Below are positions 1 through 12,447 of a stretch of DNA of 64,000 nt, piece after piece. Made by a program: the position numbers and the translations under genes. The first letter of the stretch is position 1, and each line of letters starts with the position of its first letter. Below the pieces are notes generated by a model. The model had not been told where the DNA came from. It saw only the letters and a program-made list of their open reading frames with translations, and did not search any database. The DNA comes from Macropodus opercularis (Eukaryota > Chordata > Actinopteri > Anabantiformes > Osphronemidae): assembly GCA_030770545.1 (NCBI GenBank), contig CM061102.1, positions 12,454,501-12,518,500 of the forward strand. The letters are read 5' to 3'.

Positions 1-74
1 GGGAAGAGTTATTTTCTTTTCTGACAGAAATACAAAATCCACAGAAACCTGGAAAGGGCAAAGAACTGACTCAC

Positions 75-1372
75 GTTCACAAGTGCTGGAAGAAAGCAGT
101 TTAGCCAGGCAGCTGCTGGGTGTTGGGTCAGTAGCGCCAGATGAAGCCACAGTAGGTCCAACTGTCCTTACTCCTCCAGTTTTTTGCTTGTGCTTCCCCC
201 TGACCCCTGCGACAGCCACCTGCTCTGGGACTGAGAAGCAGTGGGCTGCAGTGACAGAGGGCATCGACGGATGGACCGGGTCAGCCACAGCAGATGGGTA
301 AGTGAGAGGATCGTACGGTGTCTGGGGATACGTGTCCCTTGTGTGAGCGTAGCCGTGAGCCTGGAGAGCAGAGCCCGGCGCCCCCGCTGTGGAGGCGGTG
401 TGAGTAATGACAGTGGAGGTCACGTTGGTTGTTGCATAGTAACCAAACTTTTGGCACAGAGATGGGTATAAAGACGGAACGTTTGAAGGGGTCGGCTGCT
501 CGGTGCCGCTGGTGAACGCTACGGAAACGGGTGGGTCAGAGAAGGTCTGAGGATCATATGGCATGGCTGCTGACAGGACGCTGGATGCGTGGTATTCGCT
601 GCAGTCTTGGCCTGGGCTGGTCTGCTCTGTCTGGGTGTTAGAAGACGAGGGCTCAGGAAGATTGTTGCACGACAAAGTGGTCTAGGGGGAAAAAAAATCA
701 GTTTATGTGTAAATCTGTTATATTTCTGCAGCAAAGCATCTCGAAAGCTGCATGGAGTGTGAACAGAGGTAGTACCTGAGCCAGCTGGGTGTTGATGAGA
801 AGCTGAGGCATCGTCACCACGGGGAAAGCAACTGGACCTAGCGCTGTGCTGGAGGAGCCCTCAAAGTAGTCACAGTCAGCAAAACCGGCCTGCTCGTTGG
901 ACTGGGCCCTGTAGCTCATGAAGATGTCTGACAAAGACAAACACTCGCTGTTAATCAAACTGTTAGAGATAAGGAAACTTTACGAACAGACACAGCTGGA
1001 GAGGTAGGAGCAGAAACCTCAAATCTAATCTCAAACTTTTATCCTCTGCTGAAAATGTACAGTTAGTTATCAAAAAACAGTGATGAAATGATAAATGATA
1101 AAAGATGATGATAAACAAGCATCCGCCCTCGTTTCTATTCAAGTGTCTTCAGCTCTTCGAAGAGTTAGAGCTTCAAACTCTAACATCATGTATACATGTA
1201 TATTTGTGTACAAGACAAACATTTTATATATTGTGACTCACAAAGAAATGTGCTTTATGTAAATAACATTTATGGTAACGTCTCTGACAGATACTCAGTG
1301 AACCTTGTGACCAAAAGAAAGGCAGCCAGCTGATCCCTGGAGCACTGTTGATGCTGTGTCCTGAAGGATCAG

Positions 1373-1410
<38 letters not shown>

Positions 1411-4400
1411 CAGTGGGCGGTTCGTCGGTTACACAGACTGACTTGTAGCCAGGTTTCTGCTGGGTTGCTTCACTTGAAGTGGCATAAAGGCCAAGGCAAC
1501 CGCTGCCATAATCCCCCTGAGCAAGAACAACCTGCTTCCTCTCTGCAGTGCGAAGCTCCTCCGCTGGCTGTACTGTATGCTTGCTGTGGGCTACCTGGTT
1601 GTTCTCAAGAGGCCAAAGAGGTCTAGCTGAGTGCCTCTCACCCTCTAAAGAGCACATCAGCTCATAAAAGTCGTGAATCAGGCGAGGCAAGATCGAATAG
1701 AATACAATAAAGAAAACAAACGTTTGGTCAATAAGACTGTTGCTCAACATTTTATGACAGGGTCAATAAACTAAACTTTCCTAGGCACAAACTTGGTGAA
1801 ACATAAAAAGCCAAGATTTTATGAGCGTTTTATGGAAATGTATCAGATAAACCTGGGAGCACAAAGTAAACACAACCAGAATGGCAGACAAACACTCTAC
1901 AGGCAACATGCCCTAAAATGAATCACTATCCAAGACGTTGTACGGTTCCTAACGTTTAGATTTAGGTATCAAACAATATGCTTTGAGTATAAAATGTTAT
2001 TATTCAGCATTTCTCACTGCGTGCCCAGCGCTGAATGAGCAAACACATCTAAAAGCAAAACAATGATCTGCTGCTGTGCTGTGCTGTGACACGCTGACAG
2101 AGGGAGGAGCGTACCTGGTATATCCATGAAATCTTCCAAGTTGGGCTGCAGTGGACTCAGGCCTGGCTGGATTATGTCAGCGTTGCTAGTATAGGCTGGG
2201 GAGAACACCAAAGCACAGTGTTTAGACATAAGAGAGCTAAAGAGATAAGTGTAGAGATGTCTGTGATCAGTGCGATGACAGATGACGACTCACTGTTGTG
2301 CCGCTCACCGGTCCAGGCACAGGGCTTCTGAGTCATGGTGAACAGGGTGTCGGAGATGTCAGACAAGAGGTAGTCCAGGTCAAACATGTGGGCCTCCACC
2401 GGGGCAGGCTCAGGCTCCTGATACACCTGACTGGACCATTTCTCCGTCTTGGTTTGGCAGGTCTGACCCTGAAGCACATCAAAACCAGACATCAAAGCGT
2501 CTGTCCAAGTATGAATCTAAAAAAAAAATCCTGCTGCTAGACAAGACTACAAACGACTTGTCACTCAGATATTCTCATTCATTGCGTTGTGGGTTATAAG
2601 AACTTACAGACAACGAAGCTTCAGAACGAATGAAGCCTTATCCCGTTTGAGATGCTTGTCCTCAACCAGATTTTTCTCGTCTTTACCCCCCACCACTAGG
2701 TCCGAGCCAACATTTATAGGGAAGCCTAAACTGCGCCGGAAACTGGTCTGACTACGTCAAAGCACACGACATGCCTTGATTTGCCTCCTGATTTGTTTTC
2801 TTTGAGTGAGTACAAATAAAAACGAGGTAAGATTGCTGTGTGCATATAAACGTGTGTACGCTGCAAGACGATAAAGCATTTTTGACATATTGTTCAAAAA
2901 CACTAGCCCCTTATGGCTTATTATGCCGACTTTGTTGGTTTCTTTATTTTGACGTCCCCCCATATCAATCAGAGCAGCAGCCTTTTGTCCCTGACCTAAT
3001 TCTGGAGACACATTCACGTGCAGGCAAACAATAAAACCCTGGAGAACACCAAGCGCTGTCACTACAGTGTGGAAAGAAATATATCTGCATAACATATGAA
3101 CAGATTAGATTATTACACTTGATTTACCCTGTAACGTCCCGCCTCATCAAAAACGTATATGCAAAAATAAAACATTTCTGAACCTTATTAACCTTATGTG
3201 ATTTCGTAGATGTGGTATTGTCTTCTACCTGACATGTGCACTAACTGCTTTGGGAAGAAAACACCTTGTGAAAGTTAATGAAACAATATTCAGTTTGCAA
3301 ATCACATTAAAGGTTTTAAGAGAATGGGTCCACAGCTAATTCAGTTCTAAGGAGGCTCTGGGAGTAGTAGGCTGTTAGAAAGAATATGACATCAACGCTA
3401 ACATTAAAATAACAACCTTGGGTTTTGAGGCGGTTCTCCCAGTCGCACCATGTAATCAGCTGAGTGTGGGGCCATATAACCTTAGTAAATAAAACTGTTT
3501 ATTGGTCTTTGCTCTCTGATTGTGTTGTTTGTCTTCTATATGTGTCACAATAAAAAAACTAAACAATTTGAGCTAGAAACAGTCAGATACTCATGACTAG
3601 GAGCAGGGGAATGATGCTGATGCCACAGGTGAAAGGAGGAACCCCCCCGTCCTGAGAGTCTGCATGTGTTTGCCACAGTGGCGTCACTGGTAAACTCGCT
3701 GTCCATTTGCTGCTCAACTTCTACAAAGCACTGCTGGAAGTAGGTCGAATTTGATGACGTGAAAGTAAATGTTGCTGCTACTTCAGCCAAATAAACACCT
3801 GAAGGTTCCGCCGATCAACATGTTGACACATGACGCGCGTGTTACGTTCGGTCAGACAGTGCGTCTCTTCTTTTTCACTCGCCTCGTTTCTCTCTAGTGT
3901 TTCTCTCACGGGCTGAAAATAGCCACCTGGAGTTCTCTGACGACTATTATACTGAGCTGCAACTGCATTCAAAAGCAAACTAAGCAGGTCACTGACACAC
4001 AGTGTAAGGCTGGGTCAGTCGGCCAGCTTCAGCCTCCAGTGGTCAAAATTACTCTAGTTCATGTTTTCCCCTAAACGAAAAGAGGAGGAGGAGAAGGAGA
4101 AGGAGGAGAAGGAAAAGGAGGAGAAGGAAAAGGAGGAGAAGGAGAAGGAGGAGGAGAAGAAGAAGAAGAAGAAGAAGAAGAAGGAGGAGGAGGAGGAGGA
4201 AGAGAAGGAGAAGAAGAAGAAGAAGAAGAAGAAGAATGTATTCTAACATTAGTAACATAGGATTTGTGTCTTACCTCCTGCAGCATTGATAGAATGTCAT
4301 CCTTCTTTTTCTGAAGCTGCAAAGCGGAAAACAATTAAAGATCTGTGCAAAGTCAAACGTAAAAGGTTCATCGTGGGGGGTTTCATGGAAAATACAGTGC

Positions 4401-6173
4401 GTACCCTCTTTTTATAGTAAATCCTCCACTTGTGATACTCTTTGATCACCACTTCAATACGTTGCTTCCAGTAGCTGCCTTCTAACACGATGGCCTGTGG
4501 AAGCAGAGGAGAGCCTGAGATCTCATCAGTACAATACAAAAAACATATTCATTCATTAAGCCTTAATGTGCAGTTTGTGCTTCATTCAAACTAAGCGATT
4601 AAAAACAGAACACATCACCCACTTCAGGCTTTCGATGTGCATCGGCCTCAGAGCCCTCCAGTGGGGTGACAAAGCCGCACGCTGGGTTCTTCCTCTTCTC
4701 CACGTCTGAGCACAACAGTAACAGAGCAAAGGATTCATCGTTGAGAAAGCGGAACGACAACGTACGTTACTCTTGACTATTTCCTGCACGTTGGATGGGA
4801 CTCACACTGAATGAACCAAGCTCTCCAGATCGCGTTGTTCAGGCGGATCTTGTCTCTCCACAGGAGCCGCAGACCCTTGAAAGATTTCCACTTTGGTGAG
4901 ACTATCTTACCGCTGCAAAAGGAAAAATGCATTTGCAGATACTTTGTGAAAATCATAAAATATACATTTGGACAGGACCAGACCTAGAAAATGTGTGTAA
5001 AGGAAACTAAATCAGCCGTCCTGATGCGACCTCTGTCAGAAACCTGTCCTGATTGTAACTAATTGGGCCCAATCAGCTAATTCAGCAGCACAGTGCCAGG
5101 CTGATTGCACGTTTTGATCCAGCCTCACGGCCGGCTGGGTGCTGCGGGGAGACGTCCTAAAGGTGCTCAGGGAGTTGCTAGGAAGCCAAGGGGGAAACAT
5201 TTTCACCATGCTTTTAATGGAGCAACGCCGTTGCGTCGCACACACCAAAACAGCAGAGACAGCCTGAAAACAGCAATTAGGTAGAAAAAGAAAATCACCA
5301 CCAGCGTGATTAACGACACACAGGCACCAAGTGCTTCACGGGACATTGTTTAGACAGGACATCTGGTGAGTTAGTCGTAGGAAAATATCCTCTTTGGGGC
5401 AAAGGTTGATGATAATGCAGCACAAATATTTCCTAAAGCGTAGAAACTGAGTGTGTGCTTTCTACACCTGGTATTTCTCACTTCTTATGGACAAAAACAC
5501 AATCCTGCAGCAGTCTGAGTTTAAACTATTTCATGTTGCAGCGGCGGTGTGGAATGTTTCTAACAAAAAGAAGCCAAAGCAACATGATGAAAATAAAAGT
5601 CAGGGGCATCATTTCAGGAGCTTCTCTCCTTTCCCTCAGTTACGCTGTAATCTGTTCAGCGCAGCCAACTAGAATCAAAGTCCACTTTTCACTGAAGATT
5701 TTCTAAACTGTTGCACGAGAGTGAAAAAACGAACCCTTACAACCCATCCACGCACCCACGGAGCGGAACCAGCGCCTCTGGGTCTTCAGCAGTGCGTGGT
5801 TCTGTTCACGAAAAGCAAAGCAACTAAGCGGTGCTGTTCTGGGCGGACAGTGGACCCACCTGTAGGCCAGGGACATGCACTCAAACAGGCGGGTCAGCGT
5901 GGGGTCGATGCTCAGGCTGCCGGAGCTGAACGGGCCGAACCGGTACGTCTGGCACCACGTCCTGTTCACCGTGTCAAAGTCATACCTCAGCGAGCCTCCG
6001 CTTTTCCTCCTGCGCGGCGCGGAGTCGCTGTGGGGCGACGACACCATGAAGTGTCCGCTGTGGATCACCTGGGTGCCGGGCCACGGCGGCCCGACGCCGG
6101 CCACCCGAGCAGGCTCAGCCTCCGGCTCCGAGTCCGAGTCCCAGGCTGGACCGACTGCGCCTTCGTCCGCCAT
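75..6173 (-). CDS. mlxipl: MLX-interacting protein-like (ChREBP/MondoB), N-terminal half, runs off the left edge
   Basis: Glucose-responsive bHLH-leucine zipper transcription factor that pairs with MLX to activate glycolytic and lipogenic genes. Coding exons in order, all GT-AG and in phase: 5860-6173, 4806-4912, 4623-4705, 4405-4494, 4275-4316, 2309-2468, 2115-2195, 776-927, 75-681, giving about 545 residues. The start is the ATG at 6173, opening MADEGAVGPAWDSDSEPE. Visible Mondo conserved regions include VIHSGHFMVSSPHSDS, the export-signal stretch DPTLTRLFECMSLAY, SGKIVSPKWKSFKG, VLEGSYWKQRIEVV followed by EYHKWRIYYKKR, then LLSDISDTLFTMTQ and IIQPGLSPLQPNLEDFMDI. LSDISDTLFTMTQ and VLEG-YWK-RIEVV fit MLXIPL better than its paralogue MLXIP. 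The 607-nt exon is a low-complexity Ser/Thr/Pro-rich transactivation segment. It ends in phase 1 at a strong donor, so the bHLH-zip and dimerisation exons lie beyond position 1. A small extra exon between 2469 and 4274 cannot be excluded. Confidence 0.93.
928..2114 (-). other. mlxipl intron with a CA microsatellite
   Basis: This 1.2-kb intron separates the exons ending at 2115 and beginning at 927. It holds a CA/TG repeat at 1374-1409. A chance 151-codon open frame at 1295-1750 reads through that repeat as polyvaline-cysteine. I see no other coding or RNA feature in it. Confidence 0.7.
1374..1409. repeat. (CA)18 microsatellite
   Basis: Uninterrupted CA dinucleotide repeat of about 36 bp inside an mlxipl intron. 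Confidence 0.98.
2469..4274 (-). other. mlxipl intron carrying the long purine tract
   Basis: This 1.8-kb intron is AT-rich and non-coding apart from the homopurine tract near its upstream end. The tract sits 38 nt beyond the donor of exon 5 (exon 4275-4316). Short open frames here have no homology I recognise. Confidence 0.65.
4077..4236. repeat. 160-nt uninterrupted homopurine (GGA/GAA) tract
   Basis: Every base from 4077 to 4236 on the plus strand is A or G, in blocks of GGA, GGAGAA and GAA. As mlxipl is transcribed from the minus strand, the pre-mRNA carries a 160-nt pyrimidine run (CCT/CTT). The apparent polyleucine, polyserine and polyglutamate open frames across it are artefacts of this composition. 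Confidence 0.98.
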
Positions 6174-6330
6174 GGTTCGCTCTCAAGTCATCCGAACAGC
6201 CGACTTGTGATCCGTATCCTGAACTGACCTCCCCGCTGATCCTCCACCAGGGCCTTCACCTCCGACGGGAGCCAGCGTCTAACAGCTGTGAGGCTCCACA
6301 TCTGTCAGCAGACACACACTTCCCTGCTCA
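5870..6330 (-). promoter_or_regulatory. Probable mlxipl promoter-proximal CpG-rich region
   Basis: Dense CG dinucleotides cover the first coding exon and roughly 150 bp upstream of the ATG at 6173, against AT-rich flanks. This is the usual composition of a vertebrate CpG-type start region. The transcription start is not resolved and I see no clear TATA box. Confidence 0.4.
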
Positions 6331-6460
6331 GCGAGTCAGGCTGTTGTGTAACTGCTTAAGGCTAATTATTAATAGACCAAACCTGATATGATAAACAACA
6401 ATATTCACTTCACACCGTTAAAGGCTGGTTTACATTAACTATTACTATTTCACTCATTTT

Positions 6461-6506
6461 GGATATGACATTGGGATTTTTTTGGATATGACATTGGGAT
6501 TTTTTT
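6461..6506. repeat. Perfect 23-bp tandem duplication
   Basis: The unit GGATATGACATTGGGA followed by seven T occurs twice, head to tail and without mismatch, upstream of mlxipl. Confidence 0.95.
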
Positions 6507-7506
6507 CCATTTAAAGGGAGAAAACAAATCTGCAGACAATTAATAAAAATTAATAAATAAGTGGGAGCTTTATCAGCAGCTTTTTCCAATGCCAAGAAAA
6601 AGGAAAACATATCAAAACCTGATAAGATTTCTGGCCTTTGGTCTTTACTGTGGTTGTCTTATTGTTGTTGCTTTTCTGTACAGTTTACAACGTGGATGTG
6701 AAATTAATAAATAATTTCTCCTCACTGGGGTTTACCGAGATAGTTAGAAGCCTTTAATTTCAGATGAAAGTCTTGGGGTAAAGACATTTATTAAAACCTG
6801 AATTACTTTGAAGTATTTTGCAACAAAGCTTGTAGTACTCACAGTAGAAGACATTGATTCGTACACGGTCTGGGCCAGACGAGAAAACCAACCTGTATCT
6901 GATCTGTGTTACAAGAAGGCACGACTGAACAAAACTAGTTAAAAAACCCAAATGTCTACCGTAAAGAGCCGCTTTTCTCCATCATGTTGAACAGCTCTTA
7001 TGCATTTCCTGGTGTTTTATTATTTTGAAAGCAGGCTTCTCACTCGCTGGGCTTTTAGAGGCTACTTTGTTTTCACTAAAAGGGCCTAAATGACACATTT
7101 CTCTTTTTTCTTTCATTTAAAAGGCACCGACGCAGAACCTCTAACAGTGGCTCAGAGAAGTGCATCACATCTGGTTCATTTAAAGACCACTTGATGTGTT
7201 CACGTGTGTTACAGGGCACTTTCACATTTTCTTCCACTGACAGACCACCTACTAAAAGTACTTCATTCAGAGCTTGTCTATAAGAGAACTATAGAACAAC
7301 CACCATTACAGAAGAGAGTGTTCCATTAAGTTACGTTCATCCATTTAGTAAAATATATTCAACATTTTAAAAGGTTGCTCAGTTTTGTTAGTCCTCAAAC
7401 CTACAAATCTGAAAACTGTGAAGCTTTGAGAGTTTTAGGATTCTTTCAGATGTTTTGATAAAGGTATGGCCATAACTAGTTATTCCAAACATTTATATTA
7501 AATCCT

Positions 7507-7512
7507 TTTATT
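7507..7512 (-). terminator. Candidate c1qbp poly(A) signal (AATAAA)
   Basis: AATAAA on the minus strand, about 550 bp past the c1qbp stop. Other AT-rich hexamer-like matches lie nearer the stop, so this may not be the site used. Confidence 0.4.
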
Positions 7513-8060
7513 GGACACATTCCATTGACATACTGATGTCATTCCAATTCAGACTCTGAACAGAGTCAAATCAATTAGTCAGCCTGACCCATATCAAACC
7601 AGCTAGAACTGGACTCAGAGGAGGGAAAAGTTGTCACATGTGTTTGACTGAGGAAGTTTTGAATTGCATTGTTTTGTTTTCATTTCACACCTTGACAGAT
7701 TTGACCTGCCCCGCTATGGTCTTAATACAAGTTCAACAGTGATGGATACCTCCTCACTTCACCATTTTAAACCATCACAGTTAGACAAGGATCCCTAACA
7801 TGTCTTGCAGTGACGATTTGTTCACCGTGCAAAAATCTGAAATATCTGTGGCCTTCATATATTTATTTTAAACTATACTATCTGTTTAAGTTAGAGAACA
7901 ACAAAATCCCATTTTAACAAAACAGGCAAGTCTTTATGTGACAACTACTCACATAGGGGGTCGCAGTTACAGATGCAATTAGCCTGCTAGAATCCCATTC
8001 AGTGCTTTAGTCTTACATCCAAACTCTTCTATACACAATCTGACAACCAAACATTTAGCA

Positions 8061-9910
8061 TTAGTTACATTTGACAAAGCCTTGGAGGTCTTCTAAGAAC
8101 TTGATGTACTCCTGATGTTCGATGGCAGTGCTCAGCTCCATCAGTTCATCTGCAAAGGTGTTGTCGACCCCGCGGTCAGCCAGGAAGTCCATCAGGTGAT
8201 CATACAGAGCCTGGGGGGAAAAAAAAGGCACACAAATATGTTAGTCATTTAAAACTCTGATTAAACATCCTCAGCCTCTTTATGCGTTACGTTGTATGTC
8301 TTACCCAGTCCAGAGAGTCTGTGTTAAGAGTATAGCTGGTCTCCTTCCACTCTGAATCTCCCTCCGGCTGGAAACTGACCTCACGGATGGCAAAGATGTC
8401 GCTCTCCTCTTCTCCTTCACCGTGACCCATCTACAAAAATCCACCTTTATTAGTAAGGAAGTCATAGAAATGCTGCTGCGGACAAACCTATTCGCGACAT
8501 GTTGAATACTGAATTGTCAATAAATGTAGTTCCTACTTACCTCATCTTCAGGAAAATGACAGTCGAACACCAGGGAATGTTTTGCAGCCTGTTTAGTTAC
8601 TTCAACAACAAAGTTTGGCGTGGACACAATTTCTGGCTGTGGAGAGAAAATTTATTTTAGCTCGATTATAATGCAATGCAGTTGCGTTCTTTTCTCCCAT
8701 ATATACAAAGCTCTTTCTAAGTCACCTCTTCTTCTGCTGATTTCTGCTGCCCTTGTTCTACCTCTTCCTCAAAGTTAGGAGGAATGCTGTTATTGACGTT
8801 GAATGTGATAGTGATTCTGTAAAAAGCAAAACAATACATTAACATGTGTGCAATGTAGTCACATGCAACCACTGAATGGGCATCATCAAAACTATGGACG
8901 GGGTCACTTCAAACAGAACTTTACCAGGATGATCTGTACACACAAACACCTTCATATGCAATCATGACAAGTGACCCTTACTTTTCCCCAGAAACATTTC
9001 TTATGAGTTTCACTTCTGTGCCATTCATCTCCAGTTCCCATCCTCCAGACATCTTAGGAAGGGTTTTATTTTTCTGGATCTTCCTTTCTTCTTTGAGCTC
9101 ATCGAGGAGGAAATCTCCAAAGGCTTTGTCCCCTGGAAAATATAGTGGAAAATGGAATCTCACCTATACAGCAGCAACTTTATTAGGCTTGATTTTCCAC
9201 ATATGAAATATACACAAGAACTCTGTGGAAGCCTGAAGTGTTGCATCTATGACTACTCACTGTTAGGTACAGTTACACACCTGCTAGCCTCTGGTTTCTG
9301 ATTCAATAGTTATTACGCATCTTGAAAAACTAACTGCACACACAAATGGATTTGACTTAAATATGATTTACAGTATTTTGTTAAAGCAACAATGTTAGAT
9401 TCGTGCCTCCTACTCTCTGTTTCTTTCAAGGTGAATGCTAAAGTGTTAGCTAACCCGGTTTGCTGTCTACAGTGACAAGATGCTCCACGTACACAAGTAA
9501 TCTCAATACCAAAATAACTGGGTGCTTAATGGTTAAATGATTCATAATGGAGAAAAGCTAAGCCGATTATTAATTTATGTACAATGCCTGAGTTTTGTAA
9601 CGCAATGCTGCCTGAATGTAGCACTAGCCAACGTCAGCTAGCAAGGACTATAGCAAACGTTACCTTCTGTGTGCAGTCCTCCACAGCCACACGACACCGA
9701 CGGATTCAAGACTCTAGAACTAAACAGCTTGGGCCGATCCGAGGCCCCGCGGTTGCTTAGCATCCACAGAGACCGGGTGAAGGGCCGAGCTGTTGCCGAG
9801 CTTGGAGCACGCAGCGTCGGGCAGCTGCTAGGAAAAGCTCGGGCTGTGGTTACGGTGAGTGAAGAAACGCGGACAGCGGCTCCCACGGCGCGGACAACTG
9901 ACTTTAGCAT
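8061..9910 (-). CDS. c1qbp: Complement C1q-binding protein, mitochondrial (p32/gC1qR, MAM33 family)
   Basis: Acidic doughnut-shaped trimer of the mitochondrial matrix, needed for mitoribosome function and oxidative phosphorylation; also known as a C1q and hyaluronan binder. Six exons, all in phase: 9664-9910, 8982-9132, 8726-8816, 8541-8636, 8305-8430, 8061-8210, giving 286 residues, close to the mammalian length. The ATG at 9910 opens an Arg/Ser/Ala-rich presequence. Mature protein probably begins near residue 79 at LHTEGDKAFGDFLLDE, matching the known mammalian processing point. Diagnostic strings are EERKIQKNKTLPKMSGGWEL, SDIFAIREVSFQ, SLDWALYDHLMDFLADRGVD and EHQEYIKFLEDL. The family's acidic loop is present as an EEEV/EEE-rich segment. 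The neighbour dhx33 is in the same orientation about 2.5 kb upstream, as in mammals. Confidence 0.96.
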
Positions 9911-10000
9911 GGTTGTATGTCAATATTATAGTATGGAACAACAAATAAATTAGTCTGACCCCCCTGCGACGGTCGGATAGCTCCCTGTCTGAGCTGCTTC
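9664..10000 (-). promoter_or_regulatory. c1qbp CpG-rich first exon and promoter-proximal region
   Basis: GC and CpG content rise sharply over the presequence exon and end shortly upstream of the ATG at 9910. No TATA element is evident. The start site itself is not resolved. Confidence 0.4.
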
Positions 10001-11296
10001 TGGAAGATTACAGAAAACACGTGTGGAAGGACACATTGACCTGTTTTAACTTTGACCCTTGCACCGGAAATAATACTTCTTCTTCTTCTTCTTCTTCTTT
10101 GGTTTTGCGGAGTTGACGCAGTTGTGAAGTATTGCTAAAAATATAACTTCGCAGAGAAACGTATCATTTATAACAATATCTTTCTTATTAATATTTTAAA
10201 TAATATATGGTACAATACATCTGTGAAAACATAGTAAATACGTAACATTAAATAAATAAAAAACAACAACATTAACTGCCATATGTTTCTGTGACAAACC
10301 GAAGAACAGATTAACACTATAATTAACTATAGTTACCTGATGAAAGTTTGTATCTTGATAATCTTTTGAAAACTGAAGGTGCATCTCTTTACCACATCAT
10401 GTCCCAAATAATGTTAAACTGGATAAAATCTTATTTGGATGTAAAAAAAAAAGGGGGGGCGGGGAAAGAAAACCTCACTGTCTCACACAGACGTAATCCA
10501 AGACATCAGAGAACGAGGTGATTATGTTCTTCACTTTTACGTGAAGTGTATTTTAAAATGTCAGAGACAACCATGTAGGTTTTCCTTGTACGTTTTCCCC
10601 AAATATCTGTTGTTTCAATGTCATTAGACGCTTTAAATGGCTCACTAGTGAAGTAAGGGGTTGATCATTTAGGCTCAATGACGCCAAGCTGCCACAAGAT
10701 GGGGCTGTTTTTCAACAAGTCAGAGCTCATGCAGCATTTGACTTGTCCCATGAAGAACAGTGGCCTTGAGCTTAAAGCGGTTTACACAAAGATTGTTACT
10801 TCTCATAATGAGACCATTCTTTACAGGCGTGAAGTGAAACCTAAGTGGAAGAGAAATCCGAGGGTTTAACCAACTTTCCTCAGACTGAAGACGCTACCTG
10901 AATAGGTGGTGAAATGTTTCTACGGAAAAGAAGAAGTCCAGTTGCCACGACTCAACTTTCAACAATCAAAACAAAAAGATGAGCAGACCCTGATTGCACC
11001 TCCGATAATCCATGTCTTTACTTCTTATGTCGCCCTACCACCAAATCAAGTCTTAGATGAAGAGATATTGTTACACGTTTATTGTAAACTACAACAAATG
11101 TGGTTACGTCAGAAGGTAGCGAAGCACATCACCTGTGTGTATTAAACCATTCAAACCGTAATGATATATCAGCATCCTAAATGTTGTTATACACATGATA
11201 GTATTCACTGAGCACAAATGGTTTTGTAACACAGACCGACTCTAAAGCGACCTCCTAGATGCATTAATGTTATATATTTAGTAAAGACAAACTGTC
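10001..11296. other. Spacer between c1qbp and the dhx33 3' end
   Basis: AT-rich sequence with a CTT microsatellite at 10077-10100 and an A10G7 run near 10443. Two short plus-strand open frames (10678-10869, 63 codons; 10906-11145, 79 codons) encode nothing I recognise and lack promoter or splice context. I see no gene here. Confidence 0.55.
10077..10100. repeat. (CTT)8 microsatellite
   Basis: Uninterrupted trinucleotide repeat just upstream of c1qbp. Confidence 0.95.
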
Positions 11297-11302
11297 ATTT
11301 AT
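11297..11302 (-). terminator. Candidate dhx33 poly(A) signal (AATAAA)
   Basis: First AATAAA on the minus strand after the dhx33 stop codon, implying a 3' UTR of about 1.15 kb (11297-12447). A second match lies at 11078-11083. Confidence 0.5.
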
Positions 11303-12447
11303 TCAGGTTACAGTATATTTCACACATTCCTGAGTCCAGCGTAAAAAAATAAAGACAAGAGGTGCAGCTAACCTCGATATGCTGTGTTCTACGTTTTAAA
11401 ATGTACAAGACCTGAGCTACCATATCACTGACGATAATCTCCATGCATTGCATACATTTGTTTTCAGCATTCTTCTGTTGTTAGTCTGTAGTGGCTGAGT
11501 AAGGATCTGTGCAACATACAACAGTGAAGAGACAGAACCTGGAGAGTAAGGCATGCTACTGCTCCTGACGTGCTCAGATGGTGATAAAGGCCATGCAGCT
11601 GTGAACAAAGACAAGTCCTACATATACACCAAGTAAGATCAGTTCACTGTGACATATTAAAATGTTCTCTGTTAAAAAACAACTTTGGCATTTCTTAGAT
11701 TTTTTTTTTAAATAAGACGAATCCACTGTCTACACATATGTAAACCCTTAAGACCACTTTGTGTGAACACAAAACTGCACGGTGCTCATTGTAGCTTCTT
11801 GAGAATTAACCCTGTTCACGCACACAACAGCCCTGTTTGAAAAAAACTGGAGGAAAAACTGTCCGCTCTGCATTAACTCACTGGAAAAAGGGAAAAAGAA
11901 CATACTGACAGAAACAGGTTTTCATTTTAAATAAGGAACTGAACACATTATGTCCCAGCAAGGCATTGTCAGACCTGTGCTCTGGTGAGGTCATCTGTGC
12001 TGTTAAACGCATGCAAACGTTAAAAGCAGTTGTCTTTTTATACGTGAGAAACGCGTGGCTGAAGAGAAATGTGAAATACTTTGCAGGCAGAAAAAATAAA
12101 GCTTATCCATATGCAATAACAAACCGAAACCTAATTGCAATTCCTTGAATTAAGAAGAAAGCTGTGACAACATGCACACTTCAAAGAGAAAGGCAACTGG
12201 CCGGCCAGTGCATTTAAACCCAGGGCCTGCCATCGGTGAGGCCGCATCGCTAATGACAACACAACAAGAAATGCTGCTTATAAAATCTGAAGTTTGGAGG
12301 AAGTTGTGGCTGTGAGTCCCATAAATTCAGCTGCTGTGGCTGATGTCAGCATCTCAATTGGGAGGTAGTGAACTTTTATGCATGTTATCCTCTGTGAAAA
12401 GTGCACATATGTGTCAGTAAGTCATAAGACTTTTGTTCCTCTCTGGG

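Larger units (their letters stand above)
6331..8060. other. Spacer between mlxipl and c1qbp, including the c1qbp 3' untranslated region
   Basis: AT-rich sequence with no gene I can recognise. The right-hand part should be the c1qbp 3' UTR: the stop is at 8061-8063, and a minus-strand AATAAA (tttatt on plus) lies at 7507-7512. A perfect 23-bp tandem duplication lies at 6461-6506. Confidence 0.6.

Noticed and set aside
1150..1185. Small inverted repeats around CTCTTCGAAGAG and GTTAGAG/CTCTAAC
   Set aside because: Arms of six to seven bases are expected by chance in a 64-kb window.
1295..1750. 151-codon minus-strand open frame in an mlxipl intron
   Set aside because: It reads through the CA microsatellite as Val-Cys repeats and matches no known protein; the real exons flank it.
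4049..4258. Long polyleucine, polyserine and polyglutamate open frames
   Set aside because: They are translations of the pure purine tract, which cannot contain most stop codons on one strand.
5721..6227. 168-codon plus-strand open frame opposite mlxipl exon 1
   Set aside because: It is a GC-rich shadow of the confirmed minus-strand exon and has no homology I recognise.
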